Part shown: one piece after another, positions 18,941 through 26,969 of the stretch | Numbering within the stretch: position 1 is the first letter of the stretch | How the letters are laid out: each line of letters begins with the position of its first letter | Assembly: GCF_004348985.1 (NCBI RefSeq) | Contig: NZ_SMKW01000004.1 | Span: 1 to 64,000, forward strand | DNA: 64,000 bases | Reading direction: 5' to 3' | Origin: Saccharopolyspora elongata | Lineage (GTDB): Bacteria > Actinomycetota > Actinomycetes > Mycobacteriales > Pseudonocardiaceae | Program-made: the position numbers and the translations under genes | Notes under the pieces: generated by a model | Seen by the model: only the letters and a program-made list of their open reading frames with translations | What the model was told of the DNA's origin: nothing | Database searches by the model: none

Positions 18941-20419
18941 ATGAGCGAGCAGACGGAGATCCCCACGAGCGACCGAGGTTTCTTCGGCCACCCCCGCGGC
19001 CTGGCCACGTTGTTCTTCCTGGAGATGTGGGAGCGGTTCTCCTACTACGGGATGTCCGCGATCCTGCTGTACTACCTGTACGACCAGACCTCCGATGGCG
19101 GGCTCGGGCTGGACAAGCCGACGTCGTCGGCGTTGGTGTCGATCTACGGTGCCCTGGTGTTCATGTCCGGCATCGTCGGCGGCTGGATGGCCGACCGGTT
19201 GCTGGGCATGCGCCGCGCGGTCCTGCTGGGCGGCCTGCTGATCATGTGCGGTCACCTGGCGCTGGCGGTGCCCGGCGGGTTGCCCGCGCTGCTGGTGTCG
19301 ATGCTGCTGATCGTGGTCGGCACCGGACTCTTGAAGCCGAACGCGTCCAGCATGGTGGGGGAGCTGTACACGCCGGCGGACAACCGCCGCGACGCCGGGT
19401 TTTCCCTCTTCTACATGGGCATCAACCTGGGCGCTTTCATCGCGCCGTACCTCGTGGGCACGCTCGGGCAGCAGGTCGACTACCACTTCGGCTTCGGTCT
19501 CGCGGCCGTCGGGATGGCCGCGGGCCTGGTGGTGTACGTCCGGGGGCGGGCAAGGCTTGGCCAGGCCGGGGACGCGCCGACGAATCCGCTCCTCTCCGGT
19601 GAGCGGCGCCAGGTGGCGTTGCGCGCGGCCGTGGGCGTCGCGGTGTTGGCGGTGGTGGTCGCGGTTCTCGGCGCCACCGGGTTCTTGACCGTCCAGGTGC
19701 TGATCAACGCTGTCTCGGTGCTCGCGGTGCTGCTGCCGGTGGCGTACTCGATCATGATGCTGCGCAGCCCGAAGGCCGATGCCGTGGAGCGGTCCCGGTT
19801 GATCGCCTACATCCCACTGTTCATCGGCGCGGTGTGCTATTGGGTGGTCAACGAGCAGTCCGGCTCGGTGCTCGCGCAGTTCGCCGATACGCGAACCGAC
19901 CTGGAGATCTTCGGATTCGCGGTGCCGTCCTCGTGGTTCCAGTCGCTGAACCCGATCGCCACGCTCGTGCTGGCCCCGACCTTCGCCTGGCTGTGGATCA
20001 GGCTGGGGGACCGGCAGCCCACCACGCCGCGCAAGTTCGCCACCGGACTGCTGCTCGGCGGGGCGTCGTTCGTGCTGATGGCCGGGCCCGGTCTGCTGCA
20101 CGGCGTGGATGCGCTCGCCAGCCCGTGGTGGCTCGTCGCGAGTTACTTCGTGGTGATCTGCGGGTCGATGTGCCTGTCGCCGGTGGGGCTTTCGGCCACC
20201 ACCAAGCTCGCCCCGCGGGCGTTCCTGGCCCAGATGATGAGCCTGTGGTTCTTGGCCTCCGCCGCGGCCGCGGGCATCAACGCGCAGCTGGTGCAGTTCT
20301 ACCGCGCGGAGACCGAGGTCGGCTACTTCGCCGGGGTCGGAGCGGCGGTGATGGCCGCCGGGGTCGTCATGCACCTGATCGCGCCGTGGGTGCAGCGACG
20401 CATGGGCGGTGTGCGATGA
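18941..20419 (+). CDS. POT/PTR-family proton-coupled oligopeptide transporter
   Basis: 492 residues from the ATG at 18941, behind AAAGG. It has about 12-14 transmembrane helices. PTR2 signatures are visible: FLEMWERFSYYGM (the ExxERFxYY type motif) near the N-terminus, GTGLLKPNASSMVGELY, and FSLFYMGINLGAF. It would import di- and tripeptides or related compounds with protons. It lies between the XRE-cupin regulator and an FAD oxidoreductase, with ATGA overlap at its end if the first ATG of the next gene is used, suggesting uptake and oxidation of one substrate. Confidence 0.9.
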   Translation: MSEQTEIPTSDRGFFGHPRGLATLFFLEMWERFSYYGMSAILLYYLYDQTSDGGLGLDKPTSSALVSIYGALVFMSGIVGGWMADRLLGMRRAVLLGGLLIMCGHLALAVPGGLPALLVSMLLIVVGTGLLKPNASSMVGELYTPADNRRDAGFSLFYMGINLGAFIAPYLVGTLGQQVDYHFGFGLAAVGMAAGLVVYVRGRARLGQAGDAPTNPLLSGERRQVALRAAVGVAVLAVVVAVLGATGFLTVQVLINAVSVLAVLLPVAYSIMMLRSPKADAVERSRLIAYIPLFIGAVCYWVVNEQSGSVLAQFADTRTDLEIFGFAVPSSWFQSLNPIATLVLAPTFAWLWIRLGDRQPTTPRKFATGLLLGGASFVLMAGPGLLHGVDALASPWWLVASYFVVICGSMCLSPVGLSATTKLAPRAFLAQMMSLWFLASAAAAGINAQLVQFYRAETEVGYFAGVGAAVMAAGVVMHLIAPWVQRRMGGVR

Positions 20420-20451
20420 GAAGAAGTCGGTCGAACCGGGAGGAGCGGGAA

Positions 20452-21549
20452 ATGCGGGTGGTGGTCGTCGGTAGCGGCATCGCGGGTGCGGCAGCCGGAT
20501 ACGAGCTGGCCCGGGCCGGGGTGGACGTGGTCCTGGTGGACTCGCCGGCCCCAGGCCGCGCGACGTCGGCCGGTGCGGGCATCGTCTGCCCGTGGTCGTC
20601 CAAAGTGGATGATCCGGACTGGTACCGGATCTCGGTCGCCGGGGCGGAGCACTACCCGGAGCTGCTGTCGGCGTTGGCCGCCGACGGAGAGACCGAGCTC
20701 GGCTACCGGCGGGTCGGCTCGCTGCGGCTGGTCTCCGAAGACGAATCGGTCGAGGCGTTTCAGCGGGTGGCGGAGCGTGCCGCGGAGTCCCCGATGGCCG
20801 GCGAAGTGGAGTTGATCAGCGGTCGCCGGGCCCGCGAGCTGTTCCCGCCGCTCGAACACGAAGGCAAGGCGATCCACATCCCCGGCGCAGCGCGCCTGGA
20901 TGGCCGCTTGGTCCGCGACGCGATGCGCCGCGCCGCCGCCCGGCGCGGCGCTCGGATCATCAATGGCACGGCCACGATCGTCGCCGACAGCGCGGTCCGC
21001 GGCGTGCAGGTCGACGACGTGTTCATCGGCGCGGACGCCGTGATCGCGGCGGCCGGTGCTTGGTCGCCGCAGCTGCTCGAACCGATCGGCGTCCAGGTGC
21101 GGGTCACGCCGCAGCGCGGCCAGATCATGCACCTGCGGCTGCCAGGCGTGGAGACCACGAACTGGCCGGTCGTGCTGCCGCGGTCGCGGCACTACATCCT
21201 GGCCTTCGACGACTCGCGGGTCGTGGTCGGCGCGACCCGCGAGGACGAGGCCGGCTTCGACCACCGGGTGACCGCGGCGGGGATGGCGGAGGTGCTCGGC
21301 GAGGCGCTGTCGGTGGCCCCCGGGCTGGCCGGCGCCACGCACGTGGAGACCCGCATCGGGTTCCGCCCGATGGGACCCGACATCCGGCCGCTGCTCGGCG
21401 CGGTCCCGCAGGTCGCCGGGCTGGTCGTGGTCAACGGCCTGGGGGCGTCGGGGCTGACGATCGGCCCGTACGCGGGTTCGGTCGCGGCGCGGCTGGCCCG
21501 CCAGGTCGACCCGGGGATCGACCTGGCACCTTACGACCCGCTGCGCTGA
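20452..21549 (+). CDS. FAD-dependent oxidoreductase, DAO family
   Basis: 365 residues. The ATG at 20452 is chosen because GGGAGGAGCGGGA lies just upstream; an ATG at 20416 overlaps the previous stop and would add 12 residues. The N-terminal dinucleotide-binding motif is VVVGSGIAGAAAGYELA, and the C-terminal FAD segment includes GFRPMGPDIRPLLG and NGLGASGLTIGP. This is the D-amino acid oxidase/glycine oxidase/DadA fold. The substrate is not determined by sequence; peptide-derived D-amino or N-substituted amino acids fit the transporter next door. It ends in a strong terminator. Confidence 0.85.
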   Translation: MRVVVVGSGIAGAAAGYELARAGVDVVLVDSPAPGRATSAGAGIVCPWSSKVDDPDWYRISVAGAEHYPELLSALAADGETELGYRRVGSLRLVSEDESVEAFQRVAERAAESPMAGEVELISGRRARELFPPLEHEGKAIHIPGAARLDGRLVRDAMRRAAARRGARIINGTATIVADSAVRGVQVDDVFIGADAVIAAAGAWSPQLLEPIGVQVRVTPQRGQIMHLRLPGVETTNWPVVLPRSRHYILAFDDSRVVVGATREDEAGFDHRVTAAGMAEVLGEALSVAPGLAGATHVETRIGFRPMGPDIRPLLGAVPQVAGLVVVNGLGASGLTIGPYAGSVAARLARQVDPGIDLAPYDPLR

Positions 21550-21560
21550 GGTTCCGGCCC

Positions 21561-21594
21561 GCGCCGGGTCGGCACTAGGCCGCCGACCCGGCGC
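21561..21594 (+). terminator. Strong hairpin terminator of the XRE/POT/DAO module
   Basis: Perfect 13-bp arms (GCGCCGGGTCGGC and complement) with an 8-base loop start 11 bp after the stop. There is no T-run. Confidence 0.65.
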
Positions 21595-21614
21595 CGGGTG
21601 CCTGACGCCGATGG

Positions 21615-21632
21615 CGATTTCGCGCGAAATCG
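21615..21632. repeat. Family A palindrome
   Basis: CGATTTCGCGCGAAATCG is a perfect 18-bp palindrome shared with sites at 26821, 26863 and near 55687, and in degenerate form near 39444 and 39484. It lies between the terminator and an MFS remnant. Confidence 0.75.
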
Positions 21633-21662
21633 GCGCCTTGCTCGCGCCGCGCTCGGCTGCGG

Positions 21663-21830
21663 TCAGCTCTCCGCGTCGCGATCGGAATACAGGTCGCGTC
21701 CCCGGGTTTCCCGGACGATCACCGCGCAGACGAGCCCGATCAGCGCCGCCACCGCCCACAGCGAGGCGATCGGCCAGGAGGCGCCGCCGGCGGCGTTGCC
21801 GAGGGCACCGGTGACGAGCTCCGGCGGAGC
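21663..21830 (-). pseudogene. MFS transporter, C-terminal fragment
   Basis: Reading the minus strand gives about 55 residues containing GGASWPIASLWAVAALIGLV and RETRGRDLYSD before a stop. This is the last helix and tail of metabolite:proton symporter (MHS) type MFS proteins. The rest of the gene is absent, and the fragment is bordered by a family A palindrome and the SRPBCC gene. It is a deletion relic. Confidence 0.6.
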
Positions 21831-21857
21831 TTGCGCGCGGACATCCCGTATCCGGGC

Positions 21858-22271
21858 TCACGCGCCCAGCGTTTTCGTCAGTGCAGCCAAGCCGTCGGCG
21901 TAGATGCCGTGGAACAGGGCGATCGCTTCCTCGTCGCTCGTTCCCACCGGCGTGAAGGTGCCGGACCACTCCACTCGGCTCTGCGAGTCCGACACCTCGT
22001 GCACGGTGATGGTGGAGCGGTAGCCGGTGACGGGGAACGGGGCCTGGACGATCGAGTAGGTGTAGGTGCGCGCGTCGTTGTCGAACGCTTCGAGGCGTTC
22101 GACGATGGTGCCGCCCTCCTCGTTGGTAAGGCTGCGGACGCGTCCGCCCTCGCCGAGCTCGCTCGCGGGGATGTAGGGCAGCCAGTCGGGCAAGGAGTCG
22201 AAGCCTCCGATGAGCTGCCAGATCCGGTCGGCGGGCACGCGGATGTCGATGGTTGCGGTCGTAGTTGCCAT
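21858..22271 (-). CDS. SRPBCC-family (polyketide cyclase/dehydrase-like) protein
   Basis: 137 residues from an ATG with AGGAGA upstream. The N-terminus (TIDIRVPADRIWQLIGGFDS, then LPDWLP) and the closing helix (ALFHGIYADGLAAL) are typical of the START/Bet v1-like fold that binds hydrophobic ligands. It lies 30 bp downstream of an aldo/keto reductase gene, so both are probably one operon controlled by the divergent LysR. The ligand is unknown. Confidence 0.82.
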   Translation of the reverse strand: MATTTATIDIRVPADRIWQLIGGFDSLPDWLPYIPASELGEGGRVRSLTNEEGGTIVERLEAFDNDARTYTYSIVQAPFPVTGYRSTITVHEVSDSQSRVEWSGTFTPVGTSDEEAIALFHGIYADGLAALTKTLGA

Positions 22272-22301
22272 GGTCTTCTCCTGAAGAGGCGGAATAGCGG
22301 G

Positions 22302-23312
22302 TCAGGCGTTGGGGACGGGGGCGTCCGGCGCGATCAGCCCTTCGGCGCGCAGGGCCGCCCAGAAGGCCGTCGGAACGGTCTCGTCGAGTGCGGCGACGTC
22401 CTCGGCGATGCGGCTCGGCCGTGTGGCGCCGGGAATGGCCGCGGCGACGGCGCGGTGGGCGAGGGAGAACTGCAGCGCCGCTGCTTTGATGTCCACGCCG
22501 TGCTGCGCCGCGAGCGCCTTGATGCGGTCCACCTTGGCGATGATCGAGGCGGGGGCCTTCTGGTACTCGAAGTGCTGTCCGCCGGCGAGAATGCCGGAGC
22601 TGTACGGCCCTCCGACGACGATGTCGACGCTCTGCGCCTCGGCGGCCGGCAGCAGCCGCTGCAGGGCGCGCTCGTGGTCGAGCAGCGTGTAGCGCCCGGC
22701 GAGGAGGAACGCGTCCGGCTTCGGCTCGTCGAGGTCGAGCGTCAGCTCCAGGGGCTCGACGCGGTTGACGCCGAGGCCCCAGGCCTTGATGACGCCTTCG
22801 TCGCGCAGCTGCTGCAGGACCCGGAATGCGCCGGTGCGGGCGGACTCGTATGCGGCCAGCCATTCGTCGCCGTAGAAGTCCTGGGCGACGTCGTGCACCC
22901 ACACGATGTCGAGGCGGTCCGTCCTCAGCCGCTTCAGACTGTCCTCAATGGAGCGCATCGTGGCGTCGGCCGAATAGTCGGGGACGATCTTGTTGGGCCG
23001 TCCGTGTTCGAAGATTCCGCCCTTCTCACCCAGATCCCGGGCCGCGGGGTCCTCGATCTCGTTGAGGATGACGCGGCCGACCTTCGTGCTCAGCACGAAT
23101 TCGTCGCGGGGGCGGTCGGCCAAACCGTCGCCCAGCCGGATCTCGGCCAGGCCCGCGCCGTAGAAGGGGGCGGTGTCGAAGTAGCGGATTCCCTTGTCCC
23201 AGGCGGCTTCCACGGTGGCCGCGGCCTCTTCTTCGGGGATGGCCCGGAACATGTTGCCCAGCGGTGCGGTGCCGAAGCCCAGTCGGCCGGGCAGGAAGGA
23301 ACTGATGGACAT
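22302..23312 (-). CDS. Aldo/keto reductase (aldose or pyridoxal dehydrogenase-like)
   Basis: 336 residues. The TIM-barrel AKR signature residues are present: YFDTAPFYGAG (Asp, Tyr), STKVGR (Lys) and VWVHDV (His), forming the Asp-Tyr-Lys-His tetrad. Length and the LPGRLGFGTAPLGNMF start resemble D-threo-aldose 1-dehydrogenase/L-fucose dehydrogenase and pyridoxal 4-dehydrogenase, which oxidise with NAD(P). It is divergent from a LysR regulator with a 23-bp palindromic site between them, and is followed by the SRPBCC gene. Confidence 0.85.
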   Translation of the reverse strand: MSISSFLPGRLGFGTAPLGNMFRAIPEEEAAATVEAAWDKGIRYFDTAPFYGAGLAEIRLGDGLADRPRDEFVLSTKVGRVILNEIEDPAARDLGEKGGIFEHGRPNKIVPDYSADATMRSIEDSLKRLRTDRLDIVWVHDVAQDFYGDEWLAAYESARTGAFRVLQQLRDEGVIKAWGLGVNRVEPLELTLDLDEPKPDAFLLAGRYTLLDHERALQRLLPAAEAQSVDIVVGGPYSSGILAGGQHFEYQKAPASIIAKVDRIKALAAQHGVDIKAAALQFSLAHRAVAAAIPGATRPSRIAEDVAALDETVPTAFWAALRAEGLIAPDAPVPNA

Positions 23313-23407
23313 GGTGCGGATTCCTTGCTGTGCGAGGTGCGACGGGAAGTTGCTTCCTGCGTCGGTTCGTCGATTGACAAGTTCGAGGTTAGGGACGAAA
23401 CTTGAGA

Positions 23408-23430
23408 CTGTCCAAGACTTACTTGGACAG
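23408..23430. promoter_or_regulatory. Palindromic operator between the aldo/keto reductase and lysR genes
   Basis: CTGTCCAAG and CTTGGACAG form perfect 9-bp arms around ACTTA, 26 bp before the lysR start. On the minus strand TTGGAC within it could act as a -35 with TAACCT 18 bp further for the reductase promoter, so the site would overlap the RNA polymerase region. Confidence 0.55.
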
Positions 23431-23455
23431 AGTTAAGTCTCCTGAGGTCTTATCC

Positions 23456-24355
23456 ATGTTGGATTTGCGGCAACTCCGCTACTTCGTCGCCGTCGCCGAG
23501 ACCGAACACGTCGGTCAGGCCGCCGAGCGGCTCCACATCTCCCAGTCGCCGCTCAGCCGGCAGATCGCGCAGCTCGAGAAGAACCTGGGGCTTACCCTGT
23601 TCGAGCGCAGCCAGCAGCGGATCCGGCTCACCCGGGACGGCGAGGTCTTCCTGGCCGAATCCCGTGCGCTGCTACGGCATGCCGACCGCCTGGAGAGCCT
23701 GGGCCGTCGGCTGGGCCGCGGCGAAGAAGGCGGCCTGTGCATCGGCTACGTCGCCGACGCCATCCACACCGGCATCCTGCCCGGCGCACTACGTGCACTG
23801 CACGACACAAACCCCGACGTCCACATCGCCCTGTACAACCTGGCGCCCAATGCGCAGTTCGAAGGACTGCGGCAGCGCAGCCTCGACATCGCGCTCGTCC
23901 ACGAACCTCCGTCCGCGGATGATCCCGACCTGTTGGCCGCGCCGCTGTTCCAGGACCCGTTGCTGCTCGCCCTGCCCGCGAGACATCCGCTCGCAGACAA
24001 GGAAGAGATCGCTCCCGGCGACCTGGACGGTCAGTCGTGGATCGCGATCGAGAACGCCCAGGATCCCGCCTGGCGGGACACGTTCATCGCGTCCTGCGCC
24101 GCGGCCGGCTTCACGCCGGACATCCGCCTCGACGCCGCCGAGCCGCTGACCGCGCTCGGCCTGGTCGCCTCCGGGCTCGGGCTCGCATTCGTGCAGAAGA
24201 GCATGGCCGGCGCCACCACCGAGGAGGTCGAGGTGCGCGAACTCCCTTGGCACGACGGCTGCGTCCGGCTGTGGGCCGCATGGCACCGAGTCGACCTGCG
24301 GCCCGTGGTGACCTCGTTCCGCGCCACCGTCCTTCGCACGAGCAGCGCCGAATAG
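23456..24355 (+). CDS. LysR-type transcriptional regulator
   Basis: 299 residues from the ATG at 23456 (MLDLRQLRYFVAVAE), the canonical LysR N-terminus, with GAGG upstream; a TTG 18 codons earlier is less likely. HTH AERLHISQSPLSRQIAQLE, followed by the effector domain. It is similar to regulators of aromatic or aldehyde metabolism (BenM/CatM class), but the ligand cannot be assigned. It probably controls the divergent aldo/keto reductase-SRPBCC operon through the 23408-23430 palindrome. Confidence 0.87.
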   Translation: MLDLRQLRYFVAVAETEHVGQAAERLHISQSPLSRQIAQLEKNLGLTLFERSQQRIRLTRDGEVFLAESRALLRHADRLESLGRRLGRGEEGGLCIGYVADAIHTGILPGALRALHDTNPDVHIALYNLAPNAQFEGLRQRSLDIALVHEPPSADDPDLLAAPLFQDPLLLALPARHPLADKEEIAPGDLDGQSWIAIENAQDPAWRDTFIASCAAAGFTPDIRLDAAEPLTALGLVASGLGLAFVQKSMAGATTEEVEVRELPWHDGCVRLWAAWHRVDLRPVVTSFRATVLRTSSAE

Positions 24356-24372
24356 CTCGCAACTGCGCGGAA

Positions 24373-24409
24373 AGGTCGCACGGGCGGAGAAGATCCGCCC
24401 GTGCGACCT
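24373..24409. terminator. Bidirectional terminator between convergent genes
   Basis: A perfect 16-bp stem (AGGTCGCACGGGCGGA and complement) with loop GAAGA sits midway between the lysR stop and the convergent aldo/keto reductase stop. Confidence 0.75.
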
Positions 24410-24421
24410 GTGCGCGGGTCC

Positions 24422-25240
24422 TCAGTTGAGGGTGTCGGGGTCCGGCCCGGTGCGCAGACCGCGGTCGAGCGCGGCGATCGCGGTCATCTCGTCCTCGGCC
24501 AGCGCGAAGTCGAAGACGTCGATGTTCTCGCGGATGCGGGACGGGGTGACGGACTTCGGGATCACGATGTTGCCCAGCTGCAGGTGCCAGCGGATGACGA
24601 CCTGGGCGGGCGACTTGCCGTGCCGAGCGGCGATTTCGGTCACCGTGCTTTCGCGGAGCAGCGCACCCTGGGCCAGGGGACTCCAAGCCTCGGTTGCGAT
24701 TCCGCGCTCGGCGTGCAGGGCGCGCAGCTCGCGCTGCTGGAGCCCGGGGTGCAGCTCGATCTGGTTCACCGCCGGGACGAGCGCGCTGTTGTCGAGCAGG
24801 CGACGCAGGTGCGCGGGCTGGAAGTTCGACACACCGGCGGCGCGAACCCGCCCGTCCGCCACCAGCTTCTCGATGGCCTTCCAGGTCTCCAGGTACAGGT
24901 CGCGAGCCGGCGTGGGCCAGTGGATGAGGTACATGTCCACGTGGTCCAGCCCGAGCGCGTCCAGGCTGCGGTCGAACGCCTCGAGTGTCGTGTCGTAACC
25001 CTGATCGGCGTTCCACAGCTTCGTGGTGACGAACAGTTCGTCGCGGGCGATTCCGGACTCGGCGATGGCGCGGCCGACGCCGGCCTCGTTCCCGTAGATC
25101 GTGGCGGTGTCGATGGAGCGGTAACCGGCCTGCAGGGCGGCCGCGACCGCGGCCGTGGTCTCCGCGTCCGGCACCTGGAAGACGCCGAAGCCGAGCTGCG
25201 GGATCTCGACGCCGTTGTTGAGGGTGGTGGTGGGAACCAT
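24422..25240 (-). CDS. Aldo/keto reductase (2,5-diketo-D-gluconate reductase type)
   Basis: 272 residues. Tetrad residues are in SIDTATIYGNE (Asp, Tyr), VTTKLWN (Lys) and YLIHWP (His). The C-terminal cofactor site IPKSVTPSRIREN is the NADPH-selecting motif of AKR5-type enzymes. These reduce diketogluconate, methylglyoxal and other carbonyls. It lies 57 bp downstream of an MFS efflux gene on the same strand, likely one transcript, and may serve carbonyl detoxification. Confidence 0.9.
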   Translation of the reverse strand: MVPTTTLNNGVEIPQLGFGVFQVPDAETTAAVAAALQAGYRSIDTATIYGNEAGVGRAIAESGIARDELFVTTKLWNADQGYDTTLEAFDRSLDALGLDHVDMYLIHWPTPARDLYLETWKAIEKLVADGRVRAAGVSNFQPAHLRRLLDNSALVPAVNQIELHPGLQQRELRALHAERGIATEAWSPLAQGALLRESTVTEIAARHGKSPAQVVIRWHLQLGNIVIPKSVTPSRIRENIDVFDFALAEDEMTAIAALDRGLRTGPDPDTLN

Positions 25241-25297
25241 GATGTGCAGAACTCCTCGTGGGTGTTGCGGATTTGCGTCCCCGTAGGGGGAGCGGGA

Positions 25298-26500
25298 TCA
25301 GTGCTGGGCGGCCACCGGCTCGGCGGGTGCGGGAGCCGCGCTGGGAGCGTGCGCCCGGCTGCGGCGGTCGAGGAAGGCCGCGAGGAAGGACAGCAGCAGC
25401 GCCGTGCCGGCGAGCACGGCTCCGACCCAGTTGGGCGAGGTGTAGCCGTATCCGGCGGCGATCACGACGCCGCCGAGCCAGGCGGCGAGGGCGTTGCCGA
25501 GGTTGAAGGCGCCGATGTTGGCGGCGGAAGCCAGGGTCGGGGCGGCGGATGCCTGGTCGAGGACCCACTTCTGCAGCGGGGGCACGGTGGCGAAGCCCAA
25601 GGCGCCGATGATGGGCAGGGTGATCGCGGCGAGGACCTGGCTGTGCGCCGTCACGGTGAACAGCAGCAAGGCGACCGCGAGGGCGGCGAGCGTGGCGAAG
25701 AGCATGGGCATCAGGGCCTTGTCGGCGAACTTGCCGCCCAGCAGGTTGCCCAGGAACATGCCGATGCCGAACAGCACGAGCAGCCAGGTCACGCCGCCCT
25801 CGGAATAGCCCGCGACATCGGTCATCATCGGCGCGATGTAGGTGATCGCGGCGAACACGCCGCCGTACCCGAGGACGGTCATCGCCATCGCGAGCCAGAC
25901 TTGCACGTTGCGGAACGCGGCGAACTCGGTGCGGATCCTCGCGGCCTCGGGCTTGCCCTGCTCCGGGACGAGCATGGCGACGCCGAGGAATCCGATCACG
26001 CCCAGCAGGGCGACGATGCCGAAGGTGACCCGCCAGCCGGCGGCCTGCCCGACGTAGGTGCCGCCGGGGACGCCGATGATGTTGGCGATGGTCAGCCCCA
26101 TGAACATCAGCGAGATGGCCGAGGCCTTCTTCTCGGGGGCTACGAGGTTGGCGGCGACCACGGAACCGATGCCGAAGAACGCGCCGTGGGCGAACGAGGC
26201 GACGACCCGGCCGATGAGCATGACGCCGAAGGTGGGAGCGGCGGCGGAGAGCGCGTTGCCCGCGATGAAGATGCCCATCAGGAACAGGAGCATCTTCTTG
26301 CGGGAGACCTTGGTGCCCAGGACGGTGAGGATCGGCGCGCCGATGACGACACCGAGCGCGTAGCCGGACACCAGCCAGCCCGCGGCGGGGATGCTGACGC
26401 CGAACTCGCCGGCGACCTGCGGAAGCACGCCCATGATCACGAATTCGGTGGTGCCGATCCCGAAGGCGCCGATGGCGAGGGCCAGGAGCGCGAGAGGCAT
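25298..26500 (-). CDS. MFS transporter, DHA1 family (AraJ/YdhP-like)
   Basis: 400 residues from the ATG at 26500, chosen because GGAAGG lies 8 bases upstream; a GTG two codons earlier is an alternative. It has twelve predicted transmembrane helices. The N-terminal GTTEFVIMGVLPQVA is the hallmark of the AraJ/PbuE/chloramphenicol-efflux group, and motif A is GTKVSRKKML. It probably exports a drug, nucleoside or sugar. It is divergent from a MarR remnant, and three GCAGACGC-type half sites lie in the promoter, suggesting loss of a former repressor. Confidence 0.88.
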   Translation of the reverse strand: MPLALLALAIGAFGIGTTEFVIMGVLPQVAGEFGVSIPAAGWLVSGYALGVVIGAPILTVLGTKVSRKKMLLFLMGIFIAGNALSAAAPTFGVMLIGRVVASFAHGAFFGIGSVVAANLVAPEKKASAISLMFMGLTIANIIGVPGGTYVGQAAGWRVTFGIVALLGVIGFLGVAMLVPEQGKPEAARIRTEFAAFRNVQVWLAMAMTVLGYGGVFAAITYIAPMMTDVAGYSEGGVTWLLVLFGIGMFLGNLLGGKFADKALMPMLFATLAALAVALLLFTVTAHSQVLAAITLPIIGALGFATVPPLQKWVLDQASAAPTLASAANIGAFNLGNALAAWLGGVVIAAGYGYTSPNWVGAVLAGTALLLSFLAAFLDRRSRAHAPSAAPAPAEPVAAQH

Positions 26501-26523
26501 GTGCACGGCCTTCCGTTATGACT

Positions 26524-26613
26524 GCGTCTGAACCTTACGAGCGTCGACAATAGTTGCAGACGCGTCCTAGTTCAATGTGCAGTCATTGTGACGCGGGAGA
26601 TAGTTGCAGACGC
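26524..26613. promoter_or_regulatory. Repeated operator-like motifs upstream of the MFS gene
   Basis: ATAGTTGCAGACGC occurs identically at 26550-26563 and 26600-26613, 50 bp apart. The inverted half GCGTCTG is at 26524-26530. They lie between the MFS start and the MarR remnant, the normal place for the operator of a divergent repressor. Confidence 0.55.
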
Positions 26614-26662
26614 CTCATAAAGGTGCAAGCTCGGTGTTGCAGGTAATCGACAGGAGGTGCTC

Positions 26663-26794
26663 GTGGGAATCGCCGACGATGCCGTCGAAGTGCGTGCCCA
26701 GCTGATCAGCGCCGGCGGACGGGGCCTCGAACCTGTCAGGCGGCAGGTTCCGGCTCAAGGGTCGTTCCAGGCCGGTGCGTGGGGGCCCCTGTGA
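26663..26794 (+). pseudogene. Truncated MarR-family regulator gene
   Basis: A near-perfect Shine-Dalgarno (CAGGAGGTG) precedes a GTG that opens a 43-codon frame starting MGIADDAVEVRAQ, which recalls the N-termini of actinomycete MarR regulators. It then jumps to LISAGGRGLEPV, like the end of such proteins, and runs into a family A repeat before stopping. The DNA-binding domain is missing. It is most likely a repressor gene deleted internally; the assignment rests on a short match. Confidence 0.45.
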
Positions 26795-26945
26795 GGTGTG
26801 GTCGTCCGGGTGGAGGGCGTCGATTTCGCGCGAAATCGACGCCGCGCGTGGGGGCGGGTTGGCGATTTCGCGCGAAATCGCCCGCCTGTGCCAGGCGCCG
26901 GGGCCTTCGGGATCAGCCGGGCGGAGCCACTCTGAAACACCTCAG
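26759..26945. repeat. Family A composite element with two palindromes
   Basis: Two perfect 22-bp palindromes with the core CGATTTCGCGCGAAATCG lie at 26819-26840 and 26861-26882. They are preceded by a GGTCGTTCCAG end and followed by TGTGCCAGGCG, GCCTTCGGG and CTCTGAAACACC. The right half aligns with 53683-53761. The layout, with inverted ends around paired palindromes, resembles a REPIN. Confidence 0.65.
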
Positions 26946-26969
26946 GGTCGGTGCCCCGGGTGAGACCGG

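Noticed and set aside
26819-26882. CRISPR-like repeat pair
   Set aside because: Two near-identical palindromes are 42 bp apart, but there are only two units, no cas gene, and the same unit is dispersed elsewhere. It is treated as a repeat element.
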